This document shows positions 1-5,979 of a DNA stretch of 10,086 nt, in pieces. Both the position numbers and the translations under genes were made by a program. The stretch lies in contig JAHIMN010000295.1 of assembly GCA_018896395.1 (NCBI GenBank), positions 1-10,086 on the forward strand. Reading direction: 5' to 3'. The stretch comes from Verrucomicrobiota bacterium. Its GTDB lineage: Bacteria; Verrucomicrobiota; Kiritimatiellia; JAAZAB01. Under the pieces are notes generated by a model that saw only the letters and a list, made by a program, of their open reading frames with translations, was not told the DNA's origin and did not search any database. Positions within the stretch are counted from its first letter, which is position 1; every line of letters begins with the position of its first letter.

Positions 1-297
1 ATCGAAATCGGGAACGACCGCAAACCTGAAATAATTGGTTGCATAGGGCGCGGCTTGGGTCTGATCCACGTCGCCATAGAAGATGGAATTGGCGCTTTCC
101 GTGGAGGCAAAGATGCGGGTGACATTCGTTTGACCGGTCAGTTCAATGGAATTGACGGCGCAAATGCGTCCGCCATAGATCGCCTGAATCTGTGGCACCG
201 CGTTTGTGGTAGCTTCCGCAACCGTCAAACTAATCAGCGCCAACAAGGCTACCAGGCACTGTCTCGTCTTACCACTTCGAGTGTTGACTGCGCTCAT
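1..297 (-). CDS. Exported protein of unknown function, N-terminal fragment
   Basis: Ninety-nine codons are visible and the frame is still open at base 1, so the C-terminal part lies outside the window. The start is the ATG at 297, supported by a GGAGGAAG Shine-Dalgarno at 302-309. The N-terminus has basic residues (R7, K10, R12), then a hydrophobic stretch (residues 14-25, LVALLALISLTV) ending in A-E-A, which is a typical Sec signal peptide. The mature part is short beta-like sequence with the string RIFASTESANSIFYGDVD, rich in Thr, Asn and Ser. I recognise the style of secreted propeller or repeat proteins but no named family. It is co-directional with the secreted protein at 715-2364 but separated by 417 bp, so operon membership is uncertain. 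The coding call is firm; the function is unknown. Confidence 0.8.
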   Translation of the reverse strand, partial: MSAVNTRSGKTRQCLVALLALISLTVAEATTNAVPQIQAIYGGRICAVNSIELTGQTNVTRIFASTESANSIFYGDVDQTQAAPYATNYFRFAVVPDFD

Positions 298-373
298 GAT
301 ACTTCCTCCATAATTGACAACAGTTTTTTACTGTCATCTTTTTTTTACCGTTGCACTTTGAGAATTAGCCAGT

Positions 374-395
374 CCGTGCATATATGCATACACGG
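374..395. promoter_or_regulatory. AT-rich palindrome upstream of the leftmost gene
   Basis: TGCATATATGCA at 377-388 is a perfect 12-bp palindrome. It is enclosed by CCGTG (374-378) and CACGG (391-395), which can also pair. It lies about 80-100 bp upstream of the start at 297, a position compatible with an operator or promoter element. A weak TTGCAA (-35-like) with TATATG (-10-like) overlaps it on the minus strand. The regulatory role is inferred from position and symmetry only. Confidence 0.25.
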
Positions 396-427
396 TGATT
401 TTGCAACTACCCATGTTGGCCTACGGC

Positions 428-523
428 TTATTTTGTTCCGGAAGACGACTCCACTTCCGATTTGATTTTAGCGCGTTCGGCCTGATTTTCCGATTTCTGC
501 TCCTGAACAAACCCCTTGCCCAC
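428..523 (-). pseudogene. Possible short ORF or gene remnant (31 aa)
   Basis: A GTG at 523 opens 31 codons ending in TAA at 428-430. The translation is charged and helix-like, with GFVQEQKSENQAERAKIKSE followed by a Ser-rich tail. Its composition (alternating Glu, Lys and Gln) looks more protein-like than the flanking DNA. An in-frame stop just before the GTG and the lack of a good Shine-Dalgarno argue that it is either the eroded C-terminus of a lost gene or chance. I do not recognise the family. Confidence 0.2.
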
Positions 524-714
524 CCCGCCAGGGAGAGTTTACGACCTTTTCGAGCAAGCTCTATTTAGTCCTGCTCTACAGCAAATCAGACTCCCTCTTG
601 CTACGGCGCCATTCTCACCTCCGCCTCACTTCACGACTCGCAGACCGCCAACCTCTCAGTCACCGGGGGACATGTCGGCGGTAGCGGACAAATGAGATAT
701 TATTTCTTCCCGGC

Positions 715-2364
715 TTACTGCACAACAACGGTTACATTAGCACATAGAATCGGACCATCCAGGTTCAGGACGCCATCCATGGGATAATCAATGGCGAACC
801 AGAAGTTGTAAGTTCCGCGCGGCAGTATAAATCCGCTCAAGACCGGCGTGGAAGACAGGTCGAAGAGAGCGCCCTGATACACGGGTTGGAAAACCGTCAG
901 GTCGCCGCTGAAAAGCGCCTTTTGCCATTGCGGGGCGCTGTCCAGGTAATACCATTCGCCGGAATGGTCGAAAGCGACCACCCACCAGTCAACATCCACG
1001 CCCGCATAAGTGGACGCGTTCATTTCCACGGTGATGGTCACAGTGTCGGGATAATTGACGGTGATTTCGCCGGCTACGCCATTGGCTTCAATTATAGGTC
1101 CGATTGGCATCGCATATCCGCTATCCGAGACACTGAAGCCGCTGACGCCAGTGGCATTGGTCGCCTTGACCCAATAGTAATAGCGCGTCCTGTCCGTGGC
1201 GCTGGTGTCGTCATAGTTGGTGGTTGCGGACGCACCAAGTACGCCGGCAAGGGCGGTATCATTAGACTCGCTGCGATACACCCGGTAACCGGTGGCGCCG
1301 TCGACGGACCGCCAGGCAACGGCCACTTTGTCGTCATAAGCGCCGTCGCTGGCCGTTACGCCTTCTGGCGTGGAGAGGGCCGGCGCGTTGGAGAACACCC
1401 AGACCGAATTGCGCCAAGCCCAGCCATCGCCAGGCCCCCACCCTCCGTGCATGACGATGGAGTTCATGGGGGGGAACCAGAGCATGGCCATGTCAAGAGT
1501 GTCGGGGGGATAGTTTGTAGTGGCCAGCATTTGCCAATCAGAACCGTTCCATGCCCAGGTATTCGTCGGATAAGGGCCACTAGCCGGCTCTCCACCAAAC
1601 TCAATAGCCAGTTCATTGACAGCATCGTAAGCCATCTTGGCGACCCAGACGGCTGAAGTGGGAACGTGGGTTGTCTGATGGGATGTCCAAGTGGTTCCGT
1701 CAAATGTCCAGGTATTCGTGGCATAATACGGCAACAGCACCATGACGCCGCGGGCCTCGTCAAACGTCATGCTACCACCGGCGGCCCCGGGAGGCGAGCC
1801 GGCCGCCTGGGTCCAATTGGTGCCGTCCCATAACCATGTCTCAGAATTGGCTGTCGCTCCCAAATTCGTTGCTCCGACCAAAACGGTCCTCTGGCGAAGA
1901 GAATCGTAGCGCATCAGGGCGCCATCACCACAAACGACAGGGGTCGTCGCGAAACTGCGTTGCGTCCACACGTTGCCCACCAGTTCAAAGACCAGGGGAA
2001 CGGTATTAGTCACAGTATAAAGCACAGTAACAGCGCGGTTAGGATCGTAGGCTACTTCAATGTCGGATCCCCCGGGCGAGTTGATGGCCGGACCGGCTTG
2101 CCACCCCCCGGCCAGTGAAAAGAAATAGCACTCCGCCTGGCCCTGGGGACCCCCGCCGGTATCGCGCCGGCCGCACAGCACAATGCGCTGATTGGCACTG
2201 TCATAGGTGGCATCGTGATGCACGTTAGTTGGGGAGTTGGCCGTGGCCAATTGCGTCCAGTTCGCCTCAGCCAACGCCGCCACCGGCACCCAGAATATGA
2301 CCATTCCACTGGCTACGATACTTGTTATTTTCCGCCATTCGTTACTTATGGACCGTGTTTGCAT
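715..2364 (-). CDS. Exported Kelch-like propeller / fibronectin type III protein
   Basis: This 549-residue protein starts at the ATG at 2364, preceded by AGGAGG at 2369-2374. Residues 1-32 are a Sec signal peptide with a hydrophobic core at 14-31 and likely cleavage after A-L-A (30-32). Residues 35-326 hold about six repeats of the form YD...R.VL.GG...TW.WDG..W, clearest at 152-186, 200-226 and 245-277; this matches a six-bladed Kelch-type beta-propeller. Residues 327-420 are a fibronectin type III domain (TPEGVTAS..., then VAWRSVDGATGYRVYRS, then YYYWVKATNATGVS). Residues 421-549 form a beta-rich, aromatic-rich C-terminal domain I do not recognise. No PEP-CTERM or other sorting tag is visible. 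The likely role is extracellular or cell-surface binding to protein or carbohydrate; no catalytic motif is seen. The domain calls are solid, the ligand unknown. Confidence 0.9.
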   Translation of the reverse strand: MQTRSISNEWRKITSIVASGMVIFWVPVAALAEANWTQLATANSPTNVHHDATYDSANQRIVLCGRRDTGGGPQGQAECYFFSLAGGWQAGPAINSPGGSDIEVAYDPNRAVTVLYTVTNTVPLVFELVGNVWTQRSFATTPVVCGDGALMRYDSLRQRTVLVGATNLGATANSETWLWDGTNWTQAAGSPPGAAGGSMTFDEARGVMVLLPYYATNTWTFDGTTWTSHQTTHVPTSAVWVAKMAYDAVNELAIEFGGEPASGPYPTNTWAWNGSDWQMLATTNYPPDTLDMAMLWFPPMNSIVMHGGWGPGDGWAWRNSVWVFSNAPALSTPEGVTASDGAYDDKVAVAWRSVDGATGYRVYRSESNDTALAGVLGASATTNYDDTSATDRTRYYYWVKATNATGVSGFSVSDSGYAMPIGPIIEANGVAGEITVNYPDTVTITVEMNASTYAGVDVDWWVVAFDHSGEWYYLDSAPQWQKALFSGDLTVFQPVYQGALFDLSSTPVLSGFILPRGTYNFWFAIDYPMDGVLNLDGPILCANVTVVVQ

Positions 2365-2437
2365 GGGACCTCCTGCTTTGTTTTTTAAACAATGACACCA
2401 GTTTATTTAGAAACAATTACACTACACGAACTGAGCC

Positions 2438-2484
2438 CGCCTGCCCGTAGTCGCTATCCGTCGGCTGACGGATTGCGGACGGGC
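2438..2484. repeat. Palindromic dispersed repeat, copy 1
   Basis: The element opens with CCTGCCCG, has GCTATCCG in the left half and GATTGC then CGGG on the right. The central hairpin is ATCCGTC, loop GGCT, GACGGAT (seven paired bases), and the outer GCCCG/CGGGC arms also pair. It falls in the probable leader of the gene at 715-2364. A second, diverged copy lies at 2711-2756. Confidence 0.55.
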
Positions 2485-2512
2485 ATTATTCATGATTGTT
2501 AATCACGCCTTA

Positions 2513-2541
2513 AATATTTTCTCTTTTCTATCGTTTATCAA
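2513..2541 (-). promoter_or_regulatory. Candidate sigma70-type promoter for the gene at 715-2364
   Basis: On the minus strand, TTGATA (2541-2536, five of six consensus bases) is separated by 17 bp from AATATT (2518-2513, four of six). Transcription would start near 2506 and give a leader of about 140 nt that includes the hairpin of the repeat at 2438-2484. The match is moderate and unproven. Confidence 0.3.
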
Positions 2542-2644
2542 GACATCTGTTGAAGATTTTTATCGGCGGAAATTGGCCGAGACAACGCACGTGTCTTTGC
2601 CGACTCGCCTCCCTTCGCCGCCGAAGCACTCCCGCCTTCGCGAA

Positions 2645-2660
2645 GCCCGCTTCGGCGGGC
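2645..2660. repeat. UUCG-loop GC hairpin
   Basis: GCCCGC, TTCG, GCGGGC forms a perfect six-bp stem with the very stable UUCG tetraloop, set in a wider stretch of CTTCGCGAAG-type palindromes (about 2620-2665). No T-run follows on either strand, so a simple intrinsic terminator is not supported. It resembles the small GC palindromes scattered elsewhere in this window. Confidence 0.45.
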
Positions 2661-2710
2661 GTAGGAAGGTCGCACAGGCCGGCCGGTCACCGCCTGTTTA
2701 TCAACGCACC

Positions 2711-2756
2711 GGCCTGCCCGCAATGCTATCCGCTGCAGCGAGATTGCAGGCGGGGG
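2711..2756. repeat. Palindromic dispersed repeat, copy 2
   Basis: It shares GCCTGCCCG, GCTATCCG and GATTGC in the same order and nearly the same spacing as the copy at 2438-2484. The outer arms (CCTGCCCGCAAT against ATTGCAGGCGGG) pair at 10 of 12 positions, so the fold is kept although the middle has diverged. Confidence 0.5.
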
Positions 2757-2791
2757 TAACACTCTAATGCGTTGCTCGCCGCCACACTGTT

Positions 2792-3005
2792 TGAATAAAT
2801 ACCATGCTTGTCCAAAATAATAATTTCAGAACGTATAAAATCGTTGATAACACAGTGCCATCTTTAAATTGTCGATTGCCGAGACCTTATCCTCTCCCCC
2901 GGGAGAGGACAGAGGTGAGGGGGTGCATTTGCCAGCATCCCCCTCACCCTACCCCTCTCCCAAGGGAGAGGGAATATTATTTTGGACACCAGTGAATAAA
3001 TACCA
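2792..3005. mobile_element. MITE-like unit with inverted and flanking direct repeats
   Basis: The 14-bp sequence TGTCCAAAATAATA at 2809-2822 recurs inverted at 2975-2988. Outside it, the 13-bp sequence TGAATAAATACCA occurs as an exact direct repeat at 2792-2804 and 2993-3005. Each direct repeat lies exactly 4 bp from its inverted repeat. This symmetric nesting is what a small non-autonomous element with terminal inverted repeats and a target duplication would leave. The interior (about 150 bp) encodes no protein and carries three GC-rich hairpins. The four intervening bases differ on the two sides, so the exact ends are unclear. The repeats are seen directly; mobility is inferred. Confidence 0.45.
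2891..2972. repeat. Three-hairpin cluster of CCTCTCCC/GTGAGGGG type
   Basis: Three consecutive stem-loops occur: CCTCTCCC/GGGAGAGG at 2891-2908 (2-nt loop), GTGAGGGGG/CCCCCTCAC at 2915-2947, and CCCTCTCCC/GGGAGAGGG at 2953-2972 (loop AA). Sequences of this type are a familiar class of dispersed bacterial repeat, often mis-translated as Pro-rich short proteins ending in PREREG-like strings. Here they fill the MITE-like unit and would fold strongly as RNA or single-stranded DNA. Confidence 0.6.
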
Positions 3006-3018
3006 ACTATTTAAGGAA

Positions 3019-3046
3019 ATTTTATCCTTTCATTCTTGCATGTCAA
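3019..3046 (-). promoter_or_regulatory. Orphan promoter-like sequence reading into the repeats
   Basis: On the minus strand a perfect TTGACA (3046-3041) is followed after 16 bp by TAAAAT (3024-3019, five of six). It points leftwards into the three-hairpin cluster, where there is no protein gene. If active it could produce a structured RNA; it could equally be chance in AT-rich DNA. Confidence 0.3.
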
Positions 3047-3070
3047 CACTATTTTTCAACTTTTTTATCA

Positions 3071-3105
3071 CCTGAATATCGCACCGAATCGGTGCAATAT
3101 TCAGG
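3071..3105 (-). terminator. Long hairpin overlapping the stop of the 931-aa gene
   Basis: Two 17-nt arms centred on 3088 pair at 16 of 17 positions (CCTGAATAT and GCACCGA segments, single mismatch at 3080/3096). The TGA stop of the upstream gene (3103-3101) lies inside the first-transcribed arm. Position suggests transcription termination or mRNA 3'-end protection. However, the transcribed strand continues TGATAAAAAAG, with no U-tract, so it is not a textbook intrinsic terminator. Confidence 0.4.
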
Positions 3106-5896
3106 TATCATATGGCGCAACGACGCAAACCACCCGCCGCGCGGCCAACAGGCAAAGCAGGCTCGATACCTTGAGGGCCGCCAGCAGCAAGCAAGTAGCC
3201 GTAATCCCGAACAGGGGTAAGAGAAATACGCCGACAACCAATCCGCCCAGTGCGGCCCCCGCAAGGTCCGCCGCATTGGTAAGCGCCGCGGTCCCTCCCT
3301 CGACCTTTGACGGGTCAACAGGCATGGAGAAAGCATCCGCTGAAATCGTGCTTTGCATATTTTTTTCCGCCGAATAATAATCTTTGCATTCGCGCTGGCT
3401 CATAAGTTCATTGACCAACGCAAACTGGGCGCCGACCAGGGCGCCGGTCCCGGCAATCAATCCATATATAAGCGCCTCTACCCAGCCCCACGGAATCCAA
3501 TTCATCAGGCCGGAGGAGAGTGTGGTCATCAGCCATGGGATGCAGAAGGCCTCCACGATCAAAAGGATTTCCATCCCCACCATGGCGCGCCATTGCAGAC
3601 GCACACCCTGTCGGATGAGGCGCGGCGCCCCAAACGCGCCTAATGAAAGCCCCAACATGAACATAGCCACGATCAAGCCGACCTTGGAATACACGTAACC
3701 CAGCAGGGCCTGAAATATAAAAATCAGGATCAGTTCCAACGCCATGCCGCACAATCCGGTGGCGGCCATCACCAGCACCAGCATGCTCCGTGAAAAAACG
3801 ACCCCACTATGCCGTAGCGCTACCAGGCTCCGCCGGCCAGGCTCCGCCGAAGCGCTACGCCCAGGCGAGAGCGCTTCGCCCAGGCGAGCGTAGGGGCGAG
3901 CTACCGGCACCACGCCGCCACGCCGGCGGCCGAGCACCGCTCCCATGCCGAGACATACAACGCCAAAACCCAGCAATGCGCCTGCCACCCACCCCAGGCG
4001 CAGACGGGCAAGCCACGCCAGCAGTGATTCCAAGCCCGACCCGCTGAACCGGCTCCACAACGCAATCTGATAGAACGTGGATACGGGCTTCAAGACGGTG
4101 TTGGCCGTCACCGGGATGGCCGCCAGCCGCCGCTCGACAAAATCAAGTTTTTCCGGACTGATTTCATCGGCGTTGAGAAAATACTCCGGTCGGAAGTAAC
4201 GGGTCTTGATATCCGCCCCGGCACTACGCTGGAACAGCGTCGCGCGCGCCAATGTAATGGGAGCATGGATTGCGCCGGCGAAAAATTGGTTTTTCGTGCC
4301 GAAGGTCACAAGCACGCGATCAAAAACAGCCCGGAGGGCCGCGTAAATTGAAGCGCTCAGAAACGCAGTCTCGCCCTGCAGATCTTCGGACGCTCCGACC
4401 GCCGTGTAAAGGAATCCACCGGGTGACAGGATGGAGCGAATGTCCCGGTAAAAGTCTTGCGTGTAAAACCGGTTAAGCGCGATTGTAGCCGGCTCGGAGG
4501 CATCCACCAGGATGGCGTCAAACAGGGGTATGTTACTTCCATCTTTGTTATATGGTTGATATCGAGCTAAGTCTGCGGGCGCGATGGCGTCCGCGATGCG
4601 CATGGCTTCACCAACCAACCCGGAGAAAACTAACGAAGAATGTTGGCTTACACCCGTGGTTGTGCCCAAAGGCATGCTTGCGCCCCGGCGGCCATATTGC
4701 TTGACGTAACGGGGCGCGTCCACGTGGACCTGCACCAGGCGCGGATCGCGCAAGGCCTGGCGGTAGGCGCTGGTCGCCACCGGTTCGAGCAGACGGCCTA
4801 TTTTTTCATCCAACTCCACGTAGACCAGCTGTTCCAACGGGTATTTCAAAAGCTCCGGAATATCGTTGACGGGATTGCCGCCAATCAGCAGGACCCGCCG
4901 GGCATCCGGTTTCTGAGCCATAATGAAATGAATCTTGTGCTCGCCCGTAATGGCATCGGGGAAAACAGCCATCACCTGGCCGTTGGCATAAAGAGCCATC
5001 TGCCCTTCCGTTTCGATTAACGCCAGATTCTGGTAGCGCGAATCACAGGAGGCCAGCAGACGCGAAGCCGATGGAGACGAGGAACCGGATGAGGGCAACG
5101 CGCCAAAGGACCGCCAGCGCTCTTCGACACTCGCGCGCTCCAGCCTGGCCAAGCTCGGCCAGGGCCTGCCCGAGCTCGGCCAGGGCGGCGCCAGGCAAGC
5201 AGGGCAACAGGCGCTGAGTGCAAAGGCGAACGCAATCAGCCCCAATAGCCAACGGCAGATCCGCTTATTTGCCAGCCAAGCCGCGCCCAGCAGAACGATG
5301 GCGCCGGCCAGCGCCGCCACGGCCAGGGGACTCATGACCCATACCAGCCAGAACGAAAAAGCCGCGCCCGCCGCCATACTGCCCAGCGATTCAACCGCAT
5401 AGACGCGGCTGACCGCAAACGGCAATTGCCGTGCAGGCAAATGCCGTGCGGCCAGCCGGCAGGCACAGGGAAACGCAATCCCGATGATCAGACAGCCGGG
5501 CGCAAGGATGGCCGCCAGACTGGCGAGCATGGAAAAAAACGGAACGTATTCCCCGTAAGCCACGTGCAGCACGGTCCGCACGATGCGGATCACCCAGACC
5601 TGGAGCGGCAACAGAAAAGCCGCCAGCGTCAGCAAGATCACCAGCAAAACCCGCAGGCGCTCCTCCGGCCAGCGCACGACCAGGGAGGTTGCCAGGAACG
5701 AGCCCGCGCTGATCAGCACCAGCCAGGCGCTGAACACAGCGCCGATGGTAAGTTCGTTGCCGAAAAAGACGACCAGGAACTCGCGCAGGAGCAGAATCTG
5801 CGCCAGGAGCGCATAGACCCCCATGCAAACCATGAGTGCCAGGAGTCGGCCGTAACCAATAGCGTCTGACGGATCGTTATCGCATTGCCAGCGCAT
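3101..5896 (-). CDS. Membrane protein with spermidine-synthase-like domain
   Basis: This 931-residue protein has about seven N-terminal helices (residues 16-228), a cytosolic Rossmann domain (about 285-545) and about seven C-terminal helices (635-920). The N-terminal motif LLLREFLVVFFGNELTIG is typical of large membrane-fused spermidine-synthase-like proteins. The domain keeps the fold marks: LLIGGN (337-341), VELDE (D363, ribose-binding position), VDA (D393) and ILVDASEP (D465). Substrate specificity is doubtful, because the usual GGGDG loop reads GGNPV and about 56 residues are inserted at 402-457. Loss of SpeE activity is plausible. Residues 237-252 and 665-693 look repeat-derived. The ATG at 5896 has no strong Shine-Dalgarno, but an in-frame TAA seven codons upstream limits the start. 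The gene stands alone, very GC-rich (42 of 60 bases at 5641-5700), so its pathway is unknown. Confidence 0.88.
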   Translation of the reverse strand: MRWQCDNDPSDAIGYGRLLALMVCMGVYALLAQILLLREFLVVFFGNELTIGAVFSAWLVLISAGSFLATSLVVRWPEERLRVLLVILLTLAAFLLPLQVWVIRIVRTVLHVAYGEYVPFFSMLASLAAILAPGCLIIGIAFPCACRLAARHLPARQLPFAVSRVYAVESLGSMAAGAAFSFWLVWVMSPLAVAALAGAIVLLGAAWLANKRICRWLLGLIAFAFALSACCPACLAPPWPSSGRPWPSLARLERASVEERWRSFGALPSSGSSSPSASRLLASCDSRYQNLALIETEGQMALYANGQVMAVFPDAITGEHKIHFIMAQKPDARRVLLIGGNPVNDIPELLKYPLEQLVYVELDEKIGRLLEPVATSAYRQALRDPRLVQVHVDAPRYVKQYGRRGASMPLGTTTGVSQHSSLVFSGLVGEAMRIADAIAPADLARYQPYNKDGSNIPLFDAILVDASEPATIALNRFYTQDFYRDIRSILSPGGFLYTAVGASEDLQGETAFLSASIYAALRAVFDRVLVTFGTKNQFFAGAIHAPITLARATLFQRSAGADIKTRYFRPEYFLNADEISPEKLDFVERRLAAIPVTANTVLKPVSTFYQIALWSRFSGSGLESLLAWLARLRLGWVAGALLGFGVVCLGMGAVLGRRRGGVVPVARPYARLGEALSPGRSASAEPGRRSLVALRHSGVVFSRSMLVLVMAATGLCGMALELILIFIFQALLGYVYSKVGLIVAMFMLGLSLGAFGAPRLIRQGVRLQWRAMVGMEILLIVEAFCIPWLMTTLSSGLMNWIPWGWVEALIYGLIAGTGALVGAQFALVNELMSQRECKDYYSAEKNMQSTISADAFSMPVDPSKVEGGTAALTNAADLAGAALGGLVVGVFLLPLFGITATCLLLAALKVSSLLCLLAARRVVCVVAPYDT
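3814..3900. repeat. Palindromic and tandem repeat insertion inside a gene
   Basis: The block holds a GTAGCGCTAC palindrome (3814-3823), CCAGGCTCCGCCG twice (3823-3835, 3837-3849) and AGCGCTACGCCCAGGCGAG followed directly by a copy with one change (3851-3869, 3870-3888). It is translated in frame as residues about 665-693 of the membrane protein, in a loop between two helices. A 26-bp segment of it (3837-3862) recurs inverted at 8311-8336 with two mismatches, so it belongs to a dispersed family. Confidence 0.65.
5152..5186. repeat. 21-bp-period tandem duplication inside a gene
   Basis: AGCTCGGCCAGGGC occurs at 5152-5165 and 5173-5186, period 21 bp. It encodes the duplicated WPSSGRP / WPSLARL heptapeptide at residues about 239-252 of the membrane protein, just after its seventh helix and before the catalytic domain. 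The length keeps the frame, consistent with slippage or repeat insertion tolerated in a linker. Confidence 0.6.
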
Positions 5897-5979
5897 AAAT
5901 TCAAGGCATTGTTAAACTCGCCTTTGGACCACCCCCGCCCATGGGGAACCTTCCTGAACCATAAGCATTATGTTATTTG

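Larger units (their letters stand above)
298..714. other. Intergenic region without a convincing gene
   Basis: This 417-bp stretch separates two minus-strand secreted-protein genes. It holds the ribosome binding site of the leftmost gene, a small stem-loop at 324-338 (arms ACAGT/ACTGT, loop of five T on the plus strand), an AT-rich palindrome at 374-395, and a possible 31-codon reading frame at 428-523. I see no U-tract terminator after the gene ending at 715. A plus-strand open stretch around 610-700 reads in a protein-like way but has no start, ribosome site or partner, so it is not called. Confidence 0.6.
2365..3100. other. Repeat-rich intergenic region
   Basis: No gene is supported in these roughly 735 bp. 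They contain a candidate promoter for the gene at 715-2364, two copies of one palindromic repeat (2438-2484 and 2711-2756), a UUCG-loop hairpin (2645-2660), a MITE-like unit (2792-3005) enclosing three stable hairpins, an orphan promoter-like pair (3019-3046), and the left arm of the hairpin after the next gene. Short open frames here translate the repeats and have no ribosome binding sites. Confidence 0.7.

Noticed and set aside
610..705. Plus-strand gene fragment reading TANLSVTGGHVGGSG
   Set aside because: It is protein-like but has no start codon, ribosome site or continuation, and could be chance.
886..1656. 256-codon plus-strand open frame opposite the propeller protein
   Set aside because: It is antisense to a gene with a signal peptide, strong ribosome site and clear domains. 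Its translation has no recognisable pattern.
2492..2767. 91-codon plus-strand frame in the intergenic region
   Set aside because: Most of it translates the palindromic repeats; there is no ribosome site and no protein-like composition.
2804..2995. Short frame ending in a PREREYY-like string
   Set aside because: This is the typical spurious translation of the CCTCTCCC-type hairpin repeat.
3101..5896. Plain transporter annotation for the 931-aa protein
   Set aside because: The central Rossmann domain with the synthase fold marks and the LLLREF motif point to a membrane-fused synthase-like protein rather than a transporter.
5897..5979. Terminator between the exported protein and the membrane protein
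   Set aside because: Only a weak CCCC/GGGG pairing is present, with no T-run on the transcribed strand.
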